DNA of 64,000 nt from Laspinema sp. D2d (GTDB taxonomy: Bacteria > Cyanobacteriota > Cyanobacteriia > Cyanobacteriales > Laspinemataceae): assembly GCF_025370755.1 (NCBI RefSeq), contig NZ_JAMXFC010000025.1:1-64000 (forward strand). Direction: 5' to 3'. The notes beneath the pieces were generated by a model, which was given only the letters and a program-made list of their open reading frames with translations, searched no databases and had not been told where the DNA came from. The position numbers and the translations under genes were made by a program. Numbering within the stretch: position 1 is the first letter of the stretch; every line of letters starts with the position of its first letter. Of the stretch, positions 35,364 through 42,747 are shown in pieces.

Positions 35364-36425
35364 TCAATCAGGTTCAGGCGCTTCCACCTCGGGATAAAGC
35401 TCCCGATATTTCTGCCAGTTTTCTCGATAGAATCTGCGTCCTTCTTCGGTGATGCCGAGGCAGGATTTCCAGTTTTTGTGAAACTCCTGAACCAGCCCAT
35501 TCTTGCCATAACGCTCATTCCAATTGCGTAGTCGTACCCAACAATGCCGCCAACTGTGCCCGCCGTAGTCTCCTGAGCGTTCCCCGGCTGCTGTCAACCC
35601 GTCATTCCCGCCATTCCACGCGCTCACCAACGCTTTCCACTGATAATCCCGGAGCGTCCTTGCGGGCAACTTTTTCTCCGACTGAACGCCCAATCCAGCA
35701 CGAACCACGGCACGACCCAACCGAGTCAGCTTGCAATTAAACCAGTCTTTCACTGGATAGCAGTAGTCAATTTCAATCAGCTTGCTCTTGGCGAGTGCCT
35801 TGAATGTGCTGCCTGTTCCTGGGTCAACCACATCCGCCGCTTTTAGTTTCTGCCTGAGTTGGGATGAGTTTCCGAATAGCTCCAAATACTCAATCCATCG
35901 CCATTCGCTTGCGGGTCTGGGACGACAGCCGCTATTCCAAGCACCACGCTCACCGGCTTCCCGGTTCTGGTCAATCTCGAAAATCTGCTTGAGATAGGTC
36001 TGCTGCCGCTCGTTCAATTCATCCCAGATTTTTTCGTGTTTGGAGCGCGGTTGAGTGGGTTCGGGGACTGGCTCGGGTTTGGGTTCGGGTTCAGGCTCGG
36101 GTTCAGGCTCGGGTTTGGGTTCGGGTTCATTCTGCTGCTTGATGATTGCGGTAAGCGGAGCTATGCCGCAGGCAATCGCCTCGGACAGTTCCGCCAAAAA
36201 CTCATCCAGCCGAATTGCCCAATCTTCCCCCGTTATCCTGATCGCCTCGAACGCCAGGGGAGCGAATTCTGCAATTAATTGCGGTAAGCGCAGCGATGCC
36301 CCCAGGGCTTTTCGCGTTCTCGACTTCAGCATCGATGGCGGTTCTTCGGGATTGCCCCCAGCTTCGATAAATTCACGGTAGCGATTGCCTGCGGCATAGC
36401 TGCGCTTACCGCATAGTTCAATCAC
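35364..36425 (-). CDS. Plasmid protein with Glu-Pro linker, 5' end rearranged
   Basis: A 353-residue open frame starting at GTG 36425. Its first 15 residues (CGKRSYAAGNRY) are encoded by an inserted small dispersed repeat, so the start is artificial; the original N-terminus is probably the fragment at 36418-36510. REFIEAGGNPEEPP then resumes the normal sequence. Two more copies of the same repeat encode ALGASLRLP and AIACGIAPLTAI. A linker of Glu-Pro-Lys repeats (about 100-122) precedes a C-terminal domain with RPASEWRWIEYLELFG, CKLTRLGRAVVRAG and FHKNWKSCLGITEEGRRFY, which looks like winged helices. Possibly a DNA-binding plasmid protein. Whether it is still made from the GTG is uncertain. 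Confidence 0.55.
   Translation of the reverse strand: MIELCGKRSYAAGNRYREFIEAGGNPEEPPSMLKSRTRKALGASLRLPQLIAEFAPLAFEAIRITGEDWAIRLDEFLAELSEAIACGIAPLTAIIKQQNEPEPKPEPEPEPEPEPKPEPVPEPTQPRSKHEKIWDELNERQQTYLKQIFEIDQNREAGERGAWNSGCRPRPASEWRWIEYLELFGNSSQLRQKLKAADVVDPGTGSTFKALAKSKLIEIDYCYPVKDWFNCKLTRLGRAVVRAGLGVQSEKKLPARTLRDYQWKALVSAWNGGNDGLTAAGERSGDYGGHSWRHCWVRLRNWNERYGKNGLVQEFHKNWKSCLGITEEGRRFYRENWQKYRELYPEVEAPEPD
35368..35387. repeat. 20-bp direct repeat, right copy
   Basis: TCAGGTTCAGGCGCTTCCAC, at the 3' end of the gene at 35364-36425. See the left copy at 34235-34254. Confidence 0.7.
36148..36179. repeat. Small dispersed repeat in coding sequence
   Basis: GCGGTAAGCGGAGCTATGCC then GCAGGCAATCGC, in frame, encoding part of the AIACGIAPLTAI stretch of the gene at 35364-36425. 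Confidence 0.7.
36281..36308. repeat. Small dispersed repeat in coding sequence
   Basis: GCGGTAAGCGCAGCGATGCC then CCCAGGGC. A second, diverged copy in the same gene. Confidence 0.55.
36381..36414. repeat. Small dispersed repeat at a gene break
   Basis: GCGATTGCCTGCGGCATAGC then TGCGCTTACCGCAT. It lies at the junction between the N-terminal fragment (36418-36510) and the rest of the gene. Confidence 0.7.
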
Positions 36426-36510
36426 GATTCGATTCCAGCGGCACCGGAACCCGCATCTGCTTAGTTGTGTAAGGCGCTTTCTTGCCTCTGCCTCCCTTCG
36501 GTTTTGCCAT
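36418..36510 (-). pseudogene. N-terminal fragment of the gene at 35364-36425
   Basis: ATG at 36510 begins MAKPKGGRGKKAPYTTKQM, then RVPVPLESNRD and a stop at 36418. MAKPKGGRGKKAPY...RVPVP is a familiar N-terminus of short cyanobacterial DNA-binding or plasmid proteins and would normally continue into the REFIEAGGNP part. Here a small dispersed repeat separates them and puts the two parts in different frames (the GTG at 36425 is one base out of frame). I read this as a gene broken by repeat insertion. Reading on from this ATG cannot reach the rest of the protein. Confidence 0.6.
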
Positions 36511-36655
36511 GACTCGACTCGTAAACAGGTTATAGCTCTAGTTTAAAACTCGTTGATAGGTTTTCGTTCGGGTGGGGCTAGGTTGATAAAAGTTGATTTT
36601 TTTTCGGTTATTTTCGTAGGCCAGCCCTACCCCTGCCACTGCCAAACTGCCGGGA

Positions 36656-36678
36656 AATATGGCAAGATAATATGGCAG
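36656..36678. promoter_or_regulatory. Possible operator, AATATGGCA repeats
   Basis: Two direct copies of AATATGGCA (36656-36664, 36669-36677), just ahead of the small gene at 36697. AGATAATATGGCAG recurs as AGATAATATGACAG at 36872-36885 ahead of the Bro-N gene, so a single regulator, perhaps the small protein, may bind both. Confidence 0.5.
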
Positions 36679-36696
36679 AGTAATTAACGAGGAATC

Positions 36697-36867
36697 ATGA
36701 CCAAACATCCTGGAGGACGACCCCCGAGCGGACGGGGTAAGCGGTTGTATATCAAACACTCGAAAGTCAGAGCAGTGGAGCTAATCGGGGAATTGCCTGA
36801 TGAAGCTATGCCCCTCGTCGAAACCCTACTAGAAGCCCTAACCCTCAAATTTCCGCTAGAGGGTTGA
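36697..36867 (+). CDS. Small basic protein, possible regulator
   Basis: A 56-residue product: MTKHPGGRPPSGRGKRLYI, then KHSKVRAVELIGELPDEAM and a Leu-rich helix ETLLEALTLKF. The ribosome site GAGGAATC is well placed before the ATG. The GRPPSGRG start and the short helices recall plasmid copy-control or ribbon-helix-helix regulators. It was found by reading the sequence directly because it is short. Repeated AATATGGCA-type sites before it and before the next gene suggest autoregulation. Confidence 0.6.
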   Translation: MTKHPGGRPPSGRGKRLYIKHSKVRAVELIGELPDEAMPLVETLLEALTLKFPLEG

Positions 36868-36871
36868 CGCT

Positions 36872-36885
36872 AGATAATATGACAG
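36872..36885. promoter_or_regulatory. Possible operator, second site
   Basis: AGATAATATGACAG, matching 36665-36678 at 13 of 14 bases. It lies between the small basic gene and the Bro-N gene. Confidence 0.45.
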
Positions 36886-36956
36886 TTAAACTAAAGATAA
36901 TGCTCCTGCGATGCTACGAACATCCAGGAGCCGGTTAACTTTATCGAGCAGTCAAC

Positions 36957-37571
36957 ATGAATAATCTAGCAGTTTTTGCGTTCGAGGGCCATGAGGTCCG
37001 CTGTGTGGGGACGGCGGAGGAGCCTGAGTGGATTGCTCGGGATGTCTGCAAGGTGTTGGGACTTAACAATGTCAGCCATGCTTTGTCTCGTCTGGATGAT
37101 GATGAAAAGGATCTAGCATTAGTGACGACAACTAGAGGAAAGCAGAAACTCCTAACTATCAACAAAAAAGGACTCAAAAGGCTAGTATCCACCTCCTACA
37201 AACCCAACGCTAAAAAACTGGCTACTATTTTAGGTATTGAGGTAATGGTTACAACACGAGAAATGGATTGTTTGAGCATAATCAAAGCAGCATTCGCTCA
37301 TTTAAGCCCGATTTCGCAGTTTAGCGTCTTAGGTTACAAGATAGATTTGTACTTTCCCTCTGAAAAGATTGCCGTAGAATGCGATGAAAATGGTCACCAA
37401 CATTTAAGTTTGGTCAAAGAGCAAAAACGAGAAACAGCTATTATCAATGAATTACAGTGTCAATTCATCCGGTTCAATCCAGACCTAGCCCATTTCAACA
37501 TTGGCGAAGTTATCAATCGTATTATGCTGGCAATTGACGGACATTATGGAAACAATATTCTGACCCGGTGA
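36957..37571 (+). CDS. Bro-N domain protein with nuclease-like C-terminus
   Basis: The 204-residue protein starts with a Bro-N (baculovirus repeated orf N-terminal) DNA-binding domain: LAVFAFEGHEVRCVGTAEEP, EWIARDVCKVLGLNN, LLTINKKGLKRLV (residues 1-85). A second part, residues 98-185, has LGYKIDLYFPSEKIAVECDE and HQHLSLVKEQKRETAIINEL, a PD-(D/E)XK/DUF559-like nuclease pattern with D...ExD/K residues, as in virus Bro-N proteins carrying an endonuclease-like tail. Bro-N proteins are phage antirepressors or regulators of mobile elements. Possible operator sites precede it, and a decayed antirepressor tail follows. Confidence 0.85.
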   Translation: MNNLAVFAFEGHEVRCVGTAEEPEWIARDVCKVLGLNNVSHALSRLDDDEKDLALVTTTRGKQKLLTINKKGLKRLVSTSYKPNAKKLATILGIEVMVTTREMDCLSIIKAAFAHLSPISQFSVLGYKIDLYFPSEKIAVECDENGHQHLSLVKEQKRETAIINELQCQFIRFNPDLAHFNIGEVINRIMLAIDGHYGNNILTR

Positions 37572-37584
37572 GAAACCACCCCTA

Positions 37585-37783
37585 TCCGCTCGACAAGTCA
37601 ACGCCAAGCTCGAAGCCCTCGGACTCCAGTATCGCGATCGCTCTGGGAAAAAAGCCCATCTGGCAACTCACCGAAGCCGGTCACGAATATGGTCAGGTTT
37701 ATTTGGCAACCAACGACCAATGGAGTGGCGCTCAGATTCACTGGCAATCCGCTGTTATTGAGTTGATGGCCGATCGCAACTAA
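37585..37783 (+). pseudogene. Frameshifted antirepressor C-terminal remnant
   Basis: One frame reads PPLSARQVNAKLEALGLQY, then RDRSGKK; a second frame continues KKPIWQLTEAGHEYGQVY and on to LMADRN and a stop. Together they spell the C-terminal domain of phage antirepressors (SARQVN..L...G.Q......W.LT..G..Y). A frameshift around 37650-37665 separates the parts. A GTG-started open frame (from 37568) covers only the second part correctly, so it is not likely a working gene. Its place right after the Bro-N gene is as in an intact Bro-N antirepressor. Confidence 0.65.
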
Positions 37784-37804
37784 CGAAGTCGAGTTAATCC
37801 AGTG

Positions 37805-37829
37805 ACCCCGCTTTATCGGCGGGGTTTTT
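37805..37829 (+). terminator. Rho-independent terminator
   Basis: ACCCCGC / GCGGGGT stem, 7-base loop, then TTTTT. It ends the Bro-N unit; the minus-strand HAD gene ends 10 bp further on. Confidence 0.85.
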
Positions 37830-37838
37830 GCGTTGGGC

Positions 37839-38429
37839 TTAAACCCGATAGATTGCTTTGATATCCGGGTCCACAAGTCCAAGCTCGTCAACACTGACAC
37901 TCAAATCGCTCCATCCTGGCAAGTACCGGGACCGAAGAATATCCCCCGCCATAAAGTTGCAGCCCAGCGCCTCTGCCGCTTGTTCATCTTCAAAGCGATC
38001 GCCAATCATCCAGCAATCACTCAATGGGGGTTTGTCGAAATAGCGATGAATCAAGACGAGCATTCCCGGGTCCGGTTTACGGAACGACTCCTCGACCTCA
38101 TCCTCGGGACGAATCTCAGCGGCTTTGTCCGGCCAAACCATGCAGCAGGTGAAGCCTTGATAAGACGGGCAGAACATCCCAAACTCAATTTGGGGAAACA
38201 ACTCTAGGGCATACCGGCATTCGGCAAGTGCATCCTCAATCGTCTTGTAGCCCGCCTCAATTGCTTCTTGATTGTAAGCCATCGCCAACTGATAGCCGCG
38301 TTCATGCAGACTTTGCACGGCTTTATCCGCCCCCGCCCGAATCTTCTGGTCACGAGGATGTTGTACGTTAGCACCACTCACCGGCTCCACCAACGTCCCA
38401 TCCTTGTTAAAGATTACGATACCTGTCAT
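37839..38429 (-). CDS. HAD-superfamily phosphatase-like protein, nucleophile replaced
   Basis: The 196-residue protein is of the HAD class, histidinol/heptose-phosphatase type (about 190 residues): motif I FNKDGTL, motif III in FRKPDPGML (Lys), and motif IV IGDRFEDEQAAEALGC. In HAD enzymes motif I is DxDGT(L), and the first Asp forms the phosphoaspartyl intermediate; here position 8 is Asn (codon AAC). Asp10 is kept. The protein therefore may bind but not hydrolyse phosphate esters, unless an unusual mechanism is used. Four Cys residues in the cap region (EFGMFCPSYQGFTCC) may hold a zinc. It is a neighbour of the large ParB-domain gene on the same strand. Confidence 0.8.
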   Translation of the reverse strand: MTGIVIFNKDGTLVEPVSGANVQHPRDQKIRAGADKAVQSLHERGYQLAMAYNQEAIEAGYKTIEDALAECRYALELFPQIEFGMFCPSYQGFTCCMVWPDKAAEIRPEDEVEESFRKPDPGMLVLIHRYFDKPPLSDCWMIGDRFEDEQAAEALGCNFMAGDILRSRYLPGWSDLSVSVDELGLVDPDIKAIYRV

Positions 38430-38485
38430 ACGTTATACACTCCTGAAACTACACGAATATAGGGGACAAACTGCCCCCACAAACT

Positions 38486-40768
38486 TCAACTGGCAACGGA
38501 CTGGAAATTGCCCCGTCGGCTTTCCCCATCGCCCTCTTGACTAGGACGGTGACGCCTCGTCAGTTCTGCCTTAGCTGCTTTGACGATTGCTTTGATTTCC
38601 GAATCCTCCAGCATGGGCAAATCGAGCTTGAGATTGACGATCGCATTCAACGCCCCGGACCGTCGCGCTTGTAGTTGCGCTTGGTCCAGATTACGGACTG
38701 GAACCGGACGCTCAAACACCCCTACCGCAGTGGTAGCCGGATTCTCGGGCTGTTTGCCGTAGACTCCAGCTACATCGGGCAACTCTGCATCATCACCGGC
38801 GGGGGTGACACGGCCCATCAACGCTTTGCGCTGGTGTTGCTCGTTTTGTGGCGAGTTTTTAACCTGCAACGGTTTACGGTTTAGACTAGATTCCAGGTGA
38901 GCAATCTGTTGGCGGATGATTTGCTGAGTGAGCGGATTATCCGTGGCAAACTGCCGCAGCCGGTTAAGTCGTTGTTCGAGCGAAAGTGGCTCACCTGGTC
39001 CATCGTTGTCAAAGCTCGTCAACACTTGATGCTCCCCTGACTCGAAGCAGACTAGAGGCGTGTTACGCGAAATATTATACAAGCTAGACCAAACAAAACC
39101 ATCGGGTTCGATAGCGACCACTACACCCGCGCCTTGATTTGACCATAAGCGATCGCCGAGTTGGGGCAGTTTCGGTTCAAACACTGGGTCATCGACCACC
39201 AGCAAATCCTTGGGCAGATGGAATCCATCCTCGCAGCGGCACGAATCAAACCGAACGTAGAGGCCCCGCCGTTTATCGCACTTTTCGACGATGCCGAGGC
39301 GGTGTTCGCGGTTTTCGAGCAGAAAGCGTTCCTGCTGGAATTCAACGAGCAACACCCGCGTTCCTGGGGGGAAATTTTCGACTTCGCGCTCTATCTCAAT
39401 TTCTTTGCGGTAGTTCGCCACACTAACCCGACTCACCCTGAACACCTCGCCAATTGCCGAATCGTTCAATTTGGGCCAGGTGTTTTTCCCGGTGATTTGC
39501 TTGGCGCGCTCCAGAAACTTGGCAATCGCATCGGCGGGCAGTTTGTCCGCAACCCGCAAGAAATTCTTGCAGGCTTGCGCCCATTCTTCTGTACTCATCT
39601 TCAGCAGTTGGCGTTGACGACCATCCCCTGCATTAGAAACGGACGACTGGAAGACGGCCTCTTCATAAGACCGCGCTTCTTGGAAGCATTCCACCCGTTC
39701 CCGTCCGGCTTTACGCAAGGCCCGAATCCGGTGATGCCCCGAGACCAAGTAATATTGCTCGTCGTTGTCCCCAGGGCATTGACCGAACCAGACCTCAAGC
39801 GGTGGAGGTTCCGAGTATTCCAGCAAATCGTAATACTGCGCCACCATATCCGCATCGATGCCTTTCTCATGTTGCTGCTGTTGTCCCCGGGGCTGGAATT
39901 CGGGTCGTTCCATAATCGCTTCTATCGGGAGCCAAAAGGTTTCAGGTTCTTCAGTGCGAGTGGGTTCTTCAGTGCGAGTGGGTTCTTCAGTGCGAGTGGG
40001 TTCTTCAGTGCGATCGCTTTGTTGGGTGCGCTCGCCTTGCTCAATGCGAACAGGTTGCCCAATGCGATCGCCTCGACGGGCTGGCTCCAACTCGGGCTCA
40101 ACTGGCAAACGAGCTTTTTTCGGCTTCGACTCAACCTGCAAGGGCTTAGAGTTTTTGGACGTGGACAACTGAGCCAGAGCAATTTCAAGCGGTCCAGGTT
40201 CACTCGAATACAGTTCGAGTTCATCTAACGGAACGCCTTTGAGGATGTCCTCGGGTTCGCTGGTATTTGTCGGTTGAATCCAGCATTTTTTCTGGAATAA
40301 TTTGACGATAGTTCCCGTTAATTTTGCCCTATTATAAACGACTTTTTGTTTGAGCTTAAACTTGGATTTTATCTTGGATTTATCGGGTGATTTAGCGGTT
40401 GGTATCCAGAACGGCTTGTAGGAAGATTCACCGGGTACGGGAGCCGAACCATCCGCATTCTTGGGCAGTTTGCCATAAGGAATCACCAAGGATTCCTCGG
40501 CATCTTCTAGCAGCACTAAATACTCGCGACCTTCGTCATAAATGCGGTCTTTGCGCTTCATGGGAACCCAGACCTGACAGTCATAGTTATACTCGAATGG
40601 TCCCCAACTGGTCTGGACTTGCCTGGGTTGGGCGATTTGGACAATGCTCGATTTGACTGAACGAATTCCGTCCCCTGTCATCACCTCAACCATTTCGCCC
40701 CGGACTTCGGAGACTAACGCAATGCCCCAAGGACACTCAACCCAATCGCCTGATTTGAATGGCACCAT
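38486..40768 (-). CDS. Large ParB-domain protein
   Basis: The 760-residue protein has a ParB/Srx-like nuclease domain in the middle (about 280-370): FWLPIEAIMERPEFQPRGQQ, PPLEVWFGQCP, YYLVSGHHRIRALRKAGRER, with the GHHRIRAL motif in place of GxRR. A helix-turn-helix follows (about 440-465: LNDSAIGEVFRVSRVSVANY). Both ends contain KOW/SH3-like small domains: GDWVECPWGIALVSEVRGE, and LGDRLWSNQGAGVVVAIEPDG. A linker has four copies of TRTEEP. It may be a plasmid partition-type or replication accessory protein. The next gene upstream on the strand starts about 340 bp away, and the two are probably cotranscribed. Confidence 0.82.
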   Translation of the reverse strand: MVPFKSGDWVECPWGIALVSEVRGEMVEVMTGDGIRSVKSSIVQIAQPRQVQTSWGPFEYNYDCQVWVPMKRKDRIYDEGREYLVLLEDAEESLVIPYGKLPKNADGSAPVPGESSYKPFWIPTAKSPDKSKIKSKFKLKQKVVYNRAKLTGTIVKLFQKKCWIQPTNTSEPEDILKGVPLDELELYSSEPGPLEIALAQLSTSKNSKPLQVESKPKKARLPVEPELEPARRGDRIGQPVRIEQGERTQQSDRTEEPTRTEEPTRTEEPTRTEEPETFWLPIEAIMERPEFQPRGQQQQHEKGIDADMVAQYYDLLEYSEPPPLEVWFGQCPGDNDEQYYLVSGHHRIRALRKAGRERVECFQEARSYEEAVFQSSVSNAGDGRQRQLLKMSTEEWAQACKNFLRVADKLPADAIAKFLERAKQITGKNTWPKLNDSAIGEVFRVSRVSVANYRKEIEIEREVENFPPGTRVLLVEFQQERFLLENREHRLGIVEKCDKRRGLYVRFDSCRCEDGFHLPKDLLVVDDPVFEPKLPQLGDRLWSNQGAGVVVAIEPDGFVWSSLYNISRNTPLVCFESGEHQVLTSFDNDGPGEPLSLEQRLNRLRQFATDNPLTQQIIRQQIAHLESSLNRKPLQVKNSPQNEQHQRKALMGRVTPAGDDAELPDVAGVYGKQPENPATTAVGVFERPVPVRNLDQAQLQARRSGALNAIVNLKLDLPMLEDSEIKAIVKAAKAELTRRHRPSQEGDGESRRGNFQSVAS
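39945..40012. repeat. 18-bp tandem repeat in coding sequence
   Basis: GGTTCTTCAGTGCGAGTG repeated about 3.8 times, encoding the TRTEEP repeats of the large ParB-domain protein. It is a likely site of copy-number change. Confidence 0.85.
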
Positions 40769-40769
40769 C

Positions 40770-41108
40770 TTAAAATTCCTCCGGTAAACAAATGTTGGCT
40801 AATTTGTAATCAATCGGCAACTGTTTCAAACGTTCGATTTGACTCCAATCAAAGTTCCGACCGATGAACGAGTTGAACTCAGCACAATCCCCTCGAAACC
40901 ACACGCAACGGCTATCGACCCAGCAAGTCTCTCCTAAGCGGTTGCGGACGAGGTAAATCTTTTCGGTGTAGCTGCTGGGCAATTCCACAAATGCAATCGC
41001 CCAGCCTGGATAGCGATTTAATATTGAATTTGCCCGAGGACTGTAAAAGCAATCTTGCGGGTCCATCCGCTTGAAAACTAAGGCAAATTCATCGTTATTC
41101 GGCTGCAT
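40770..41108 (-). CDS. Small protein, unknown
   Basis: A 112-residue protein from ATG 41108 (MQPNNDEFALVFKRMDPQD), placed by GGAGGAA 7 bp before it. It contains YPGWAIAFVELP, YLVRNRLGETCWVDSRCVW and FIGRNFDWSQIERLKQLP. It overlaps the end of the winged-helix gene upstream by 14 bp and stops 2 bp before the ParB-domain gene, so the three genes form an operon. No domain recognised. Confidence 0.68.
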   Translation of the reverse strand: MQPNNDEFALVFKRMDPQDCFYSPRANSILNRYPGWAIAFVELPSSYTEKIYLVRNRLGETCWVDSRCVWFRGDCAEFNSFIGRNFDWSQIERLKQLPIDYKLANICLPEEF

Positions 41109-42147
41109 GGTTTCCTCCATATTCATCGGCATTTGCTATCTCCTCCTTGCTATATCCATAGGCCAACGCTGCCTCCTGCCAGACCCCTGGCGGATACCTC
41201 TGCTTGAGTGCGGCGATCGGCAACTTGAAATCGGCTGCGGTTCTCACCGGCTGAATGGGTCCACTTTTCTCAACCGGCTGTTTACGGATTTGGTACAAGA
41301 ACAAGCCCCTTGGGTCAGAGCAAGACTCAAACGAACGCTCGACGTGCGCCGCTGCCCCCTGCGCTCGGCTAATGTCCCACGCTGCGATCGCCCGCAACAC
41401 CCCCGCATCCCTCGCGCTACCATCCAGAATTCCTAACTCCTCTAATTGGCGTCTGAGGTCCCCGGGAATCTCTGGGGGCGGTTTGTGGATAACAGATTTC
41501 ACACCCGCCACCTTCTTTAGAGTGGGTTTATTTGATTTATTTGAATTATCTGGGGAATCGCTGAACAGCTTGCTGGTGCTGGCTTTTGGCGCTCGGTTCG
41601 GAACGATTGGGCAGTCCACCTGCCCATTTGGGCAGTCCACCTGCCCATTTGGGCAGTCCTTCGGAACGATTGGGCAGTCCTTCGGAACGGTCGGGCAGGT
41701 AGGGGCCAGAACGATTGGGCAGTCAGCCTGAACAGTTGACTGGGTAGAAGCTTGAACAGTTGGGCAGGCCAGAGCATGAACGATTGGGCGCTCAGTCTGC
41801 GTTGACCGTTCGGGCAGGGGTGGACAATCTTGGACCGTGGGGCTAGATTGTGGCTCGATAGTTCCGGCGATAGGGCTGGACATCCACAACTCAACGCTGC
41901 CGGTGAGACGCTCCTCCAGCCTGCCGGTGCTGACTAATTTGGCCTTGGCTTTGTAGAACGTTCTCTCCGGCAATCCGGTGAGTTCCAGCCAGTCCTTGAC
42001 CGGCATCGCCACGCGCTGGCCTCGTTTGCGCAAGACGCCGACGCAGTAGTAAAGCAAACCGGCTGCGGTGATGAGTCCGTCGGCATAGTCGCGTCGGGTC
42101 ATTTCGATGGATAGCCGATAATGCTGGTTGGGGTGAGGTTGATTCAT
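41095..42147 (-). CDS. Winged-helix plasmid protein, replication-type (second)
   Basis: A 350-residue protein from ATG 42147, with GGAGG 7 bp before it. Residues 20-90 (DYADGLITAAGLLYYCVGVL, MPVKDWLELTGLPERTFYKA, KLVSTGRLEERL) look like a winged helix. The middle has short tandem repeats (CPIVPKD and CPNGQVD). The C-terminal module, AIAAWDISRAQGAAAHVERS, FES..., PRGLFLYQIRKQPVEKSG, is shared with the protein at 18.0-19.0 kb. The gene is divergent from the XRE-type repressor gene, with a palindromic operator between, which fits control of a plasmid replication-type gene. Confidence 0.65.
   Translation of the reverse strand: MNQPHPNQHYRLSIEMTRRDYADGLITAAGLLYYCVGVLRKRGQRVAMPVKDWLELTGLPERTFYKAKAKLVSTGRLEERLTGSVELWMSSPIAGTIEPQSSPTVQDCPPLPERSTQTERPIVHALACPTVQASTQSTVQADCPIVLAPTCPTVPKDCPIVPKDCPNGQVDCPNGQVDCPIVPNRAPKASTSKLFSDSPDNSNKSNKPTLKKVAGVKSVIHKPPPEIPGDLRRQLEELGILDGSARDAGVLRAIAAWDISRAQGAAAHVERSFESCSDPRGLFLYQIRKQPVEKSGPIQPVRTAADFKLPIAALKQRYPPGVWQEAALAYGYSKEEIANADEYGGNHAAE
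41598..41700. repeat. 21-bp tandem repeats in coding sequence
   Basis: GGGCAGTCCACCTGCCCATTT twice and GGGCAGTCCTTCGGAACGATT about twice. They encode the CPNGQVD and CPIVPKD heptapeptide repeats. Confidence 0.8.
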
Positions 42148-42279
42148 CGCCATGCCTCCGTTGAACGGGCATGACACTCCGATTCAATTTGCTCCCCAGA
42201 GGCTTTCACCCGGTGTTGGACGTAGTAAAAATGCGCGGTCTGTGTCATAATCAGGACACCAATAAATTTAGCTTTTACA

Positions 42280-42320
42280 TCTGATAGGTGTAAATTAATG
42301 TCATGATTACATCTATCAGA
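42280..42320. promoter_or_regulatory. Probable operator between divergent genes
   Basis: TCTGATAGGTGTAA and TTACATCTATCAGA are inverted repeats with one mismatch, 13 bases apart, 29 bp before the XRE gene start and 133 bp from the divergent winged-helix gene. The XRE protein is the natural candidate to bind it. Confidence 0.65.
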
Positions 42321-42349
42321 TTTAACTTTCATTAACTTTTGTAAAATGT

Positions 42350-42706
42350 ATGGACCTAGCCGAAAAATTCAAAGTTACGATGGAAGTCATGAAATTGGGG
42401 GTAAGTGAGTTAGCAGAGCTGGCGAATCGGTCCGTCAATAACATAAGTGAGATTCGCTTAGGCAAGACCAACACGAGCATCCAAACCCTTGGAGAGTTGT
42501 TAGAGGTAGCGGAGCGGGCGCGTCCTGGGTTTGTGAACCGATTTTGCCAAGAAGTAAGCGGGAACGTTTTCTTTAGCAGTGACTCGCTAGACCAGATTAT
42601 TTCGGAGCTATCTCAAGAGCAAAAGTCGATGTTGCTCATGTCGCTGGCTGTCAATCTTGATGCGAAAGATTTAACTCCTGCAAAAAGCCAGAAATTTAGA
42701 GCCTAA
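42350..42706 (+). CDS. XRE-family repressor-like protein
   Basis: The 118-residue protein has a helix-turn-helix of the Cro/C1 type at about residues 14-65: MEVMKLGVSELAELANRSV, NNISEIRLGKTNTSIQTLGE. The rest is a helical dimerisation-type tail. Such proteins repress adjacent promoters on phages and plasmids. The palindrome at 42280-42320 lies directly upstream and is the likely operator, for autoregulation and for control of the divergent winged-helix gene. A short gene follows 41 bp later. Confidence 0.8.
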   Translation: MDLAEKFKVTMEVMKLGVSELAELANRSVNNISEIRLGKTNTSIQTLGELLEVAERARPGFVNRFCQEVSGNVFFSSDSLDQIISELSQEQKSMLLMSLAVNLDAKDLTPAKSQKFRA

Positions 42707-42747
42707 TTGTAGGCATAATTAGAGGGTCGATTTAGAACTCAGGTGTC

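Noticed and set aside
35364-36425. TonB-like protein because of the Glu-Pro/Lys-Pro linker
   Set aside because: No N-terminal membrane anchor and no TonB C-terminal domain; the ends look like DNA-binding modules instead.
39161-40228. Open frame of 355 codons on the plus strand
   Set aside because: It is the exact shadow of the large ParB-domain gene on the other strand, kept open by codon bias; the translation has no domain, and the minus frame has clear ParB motifs.
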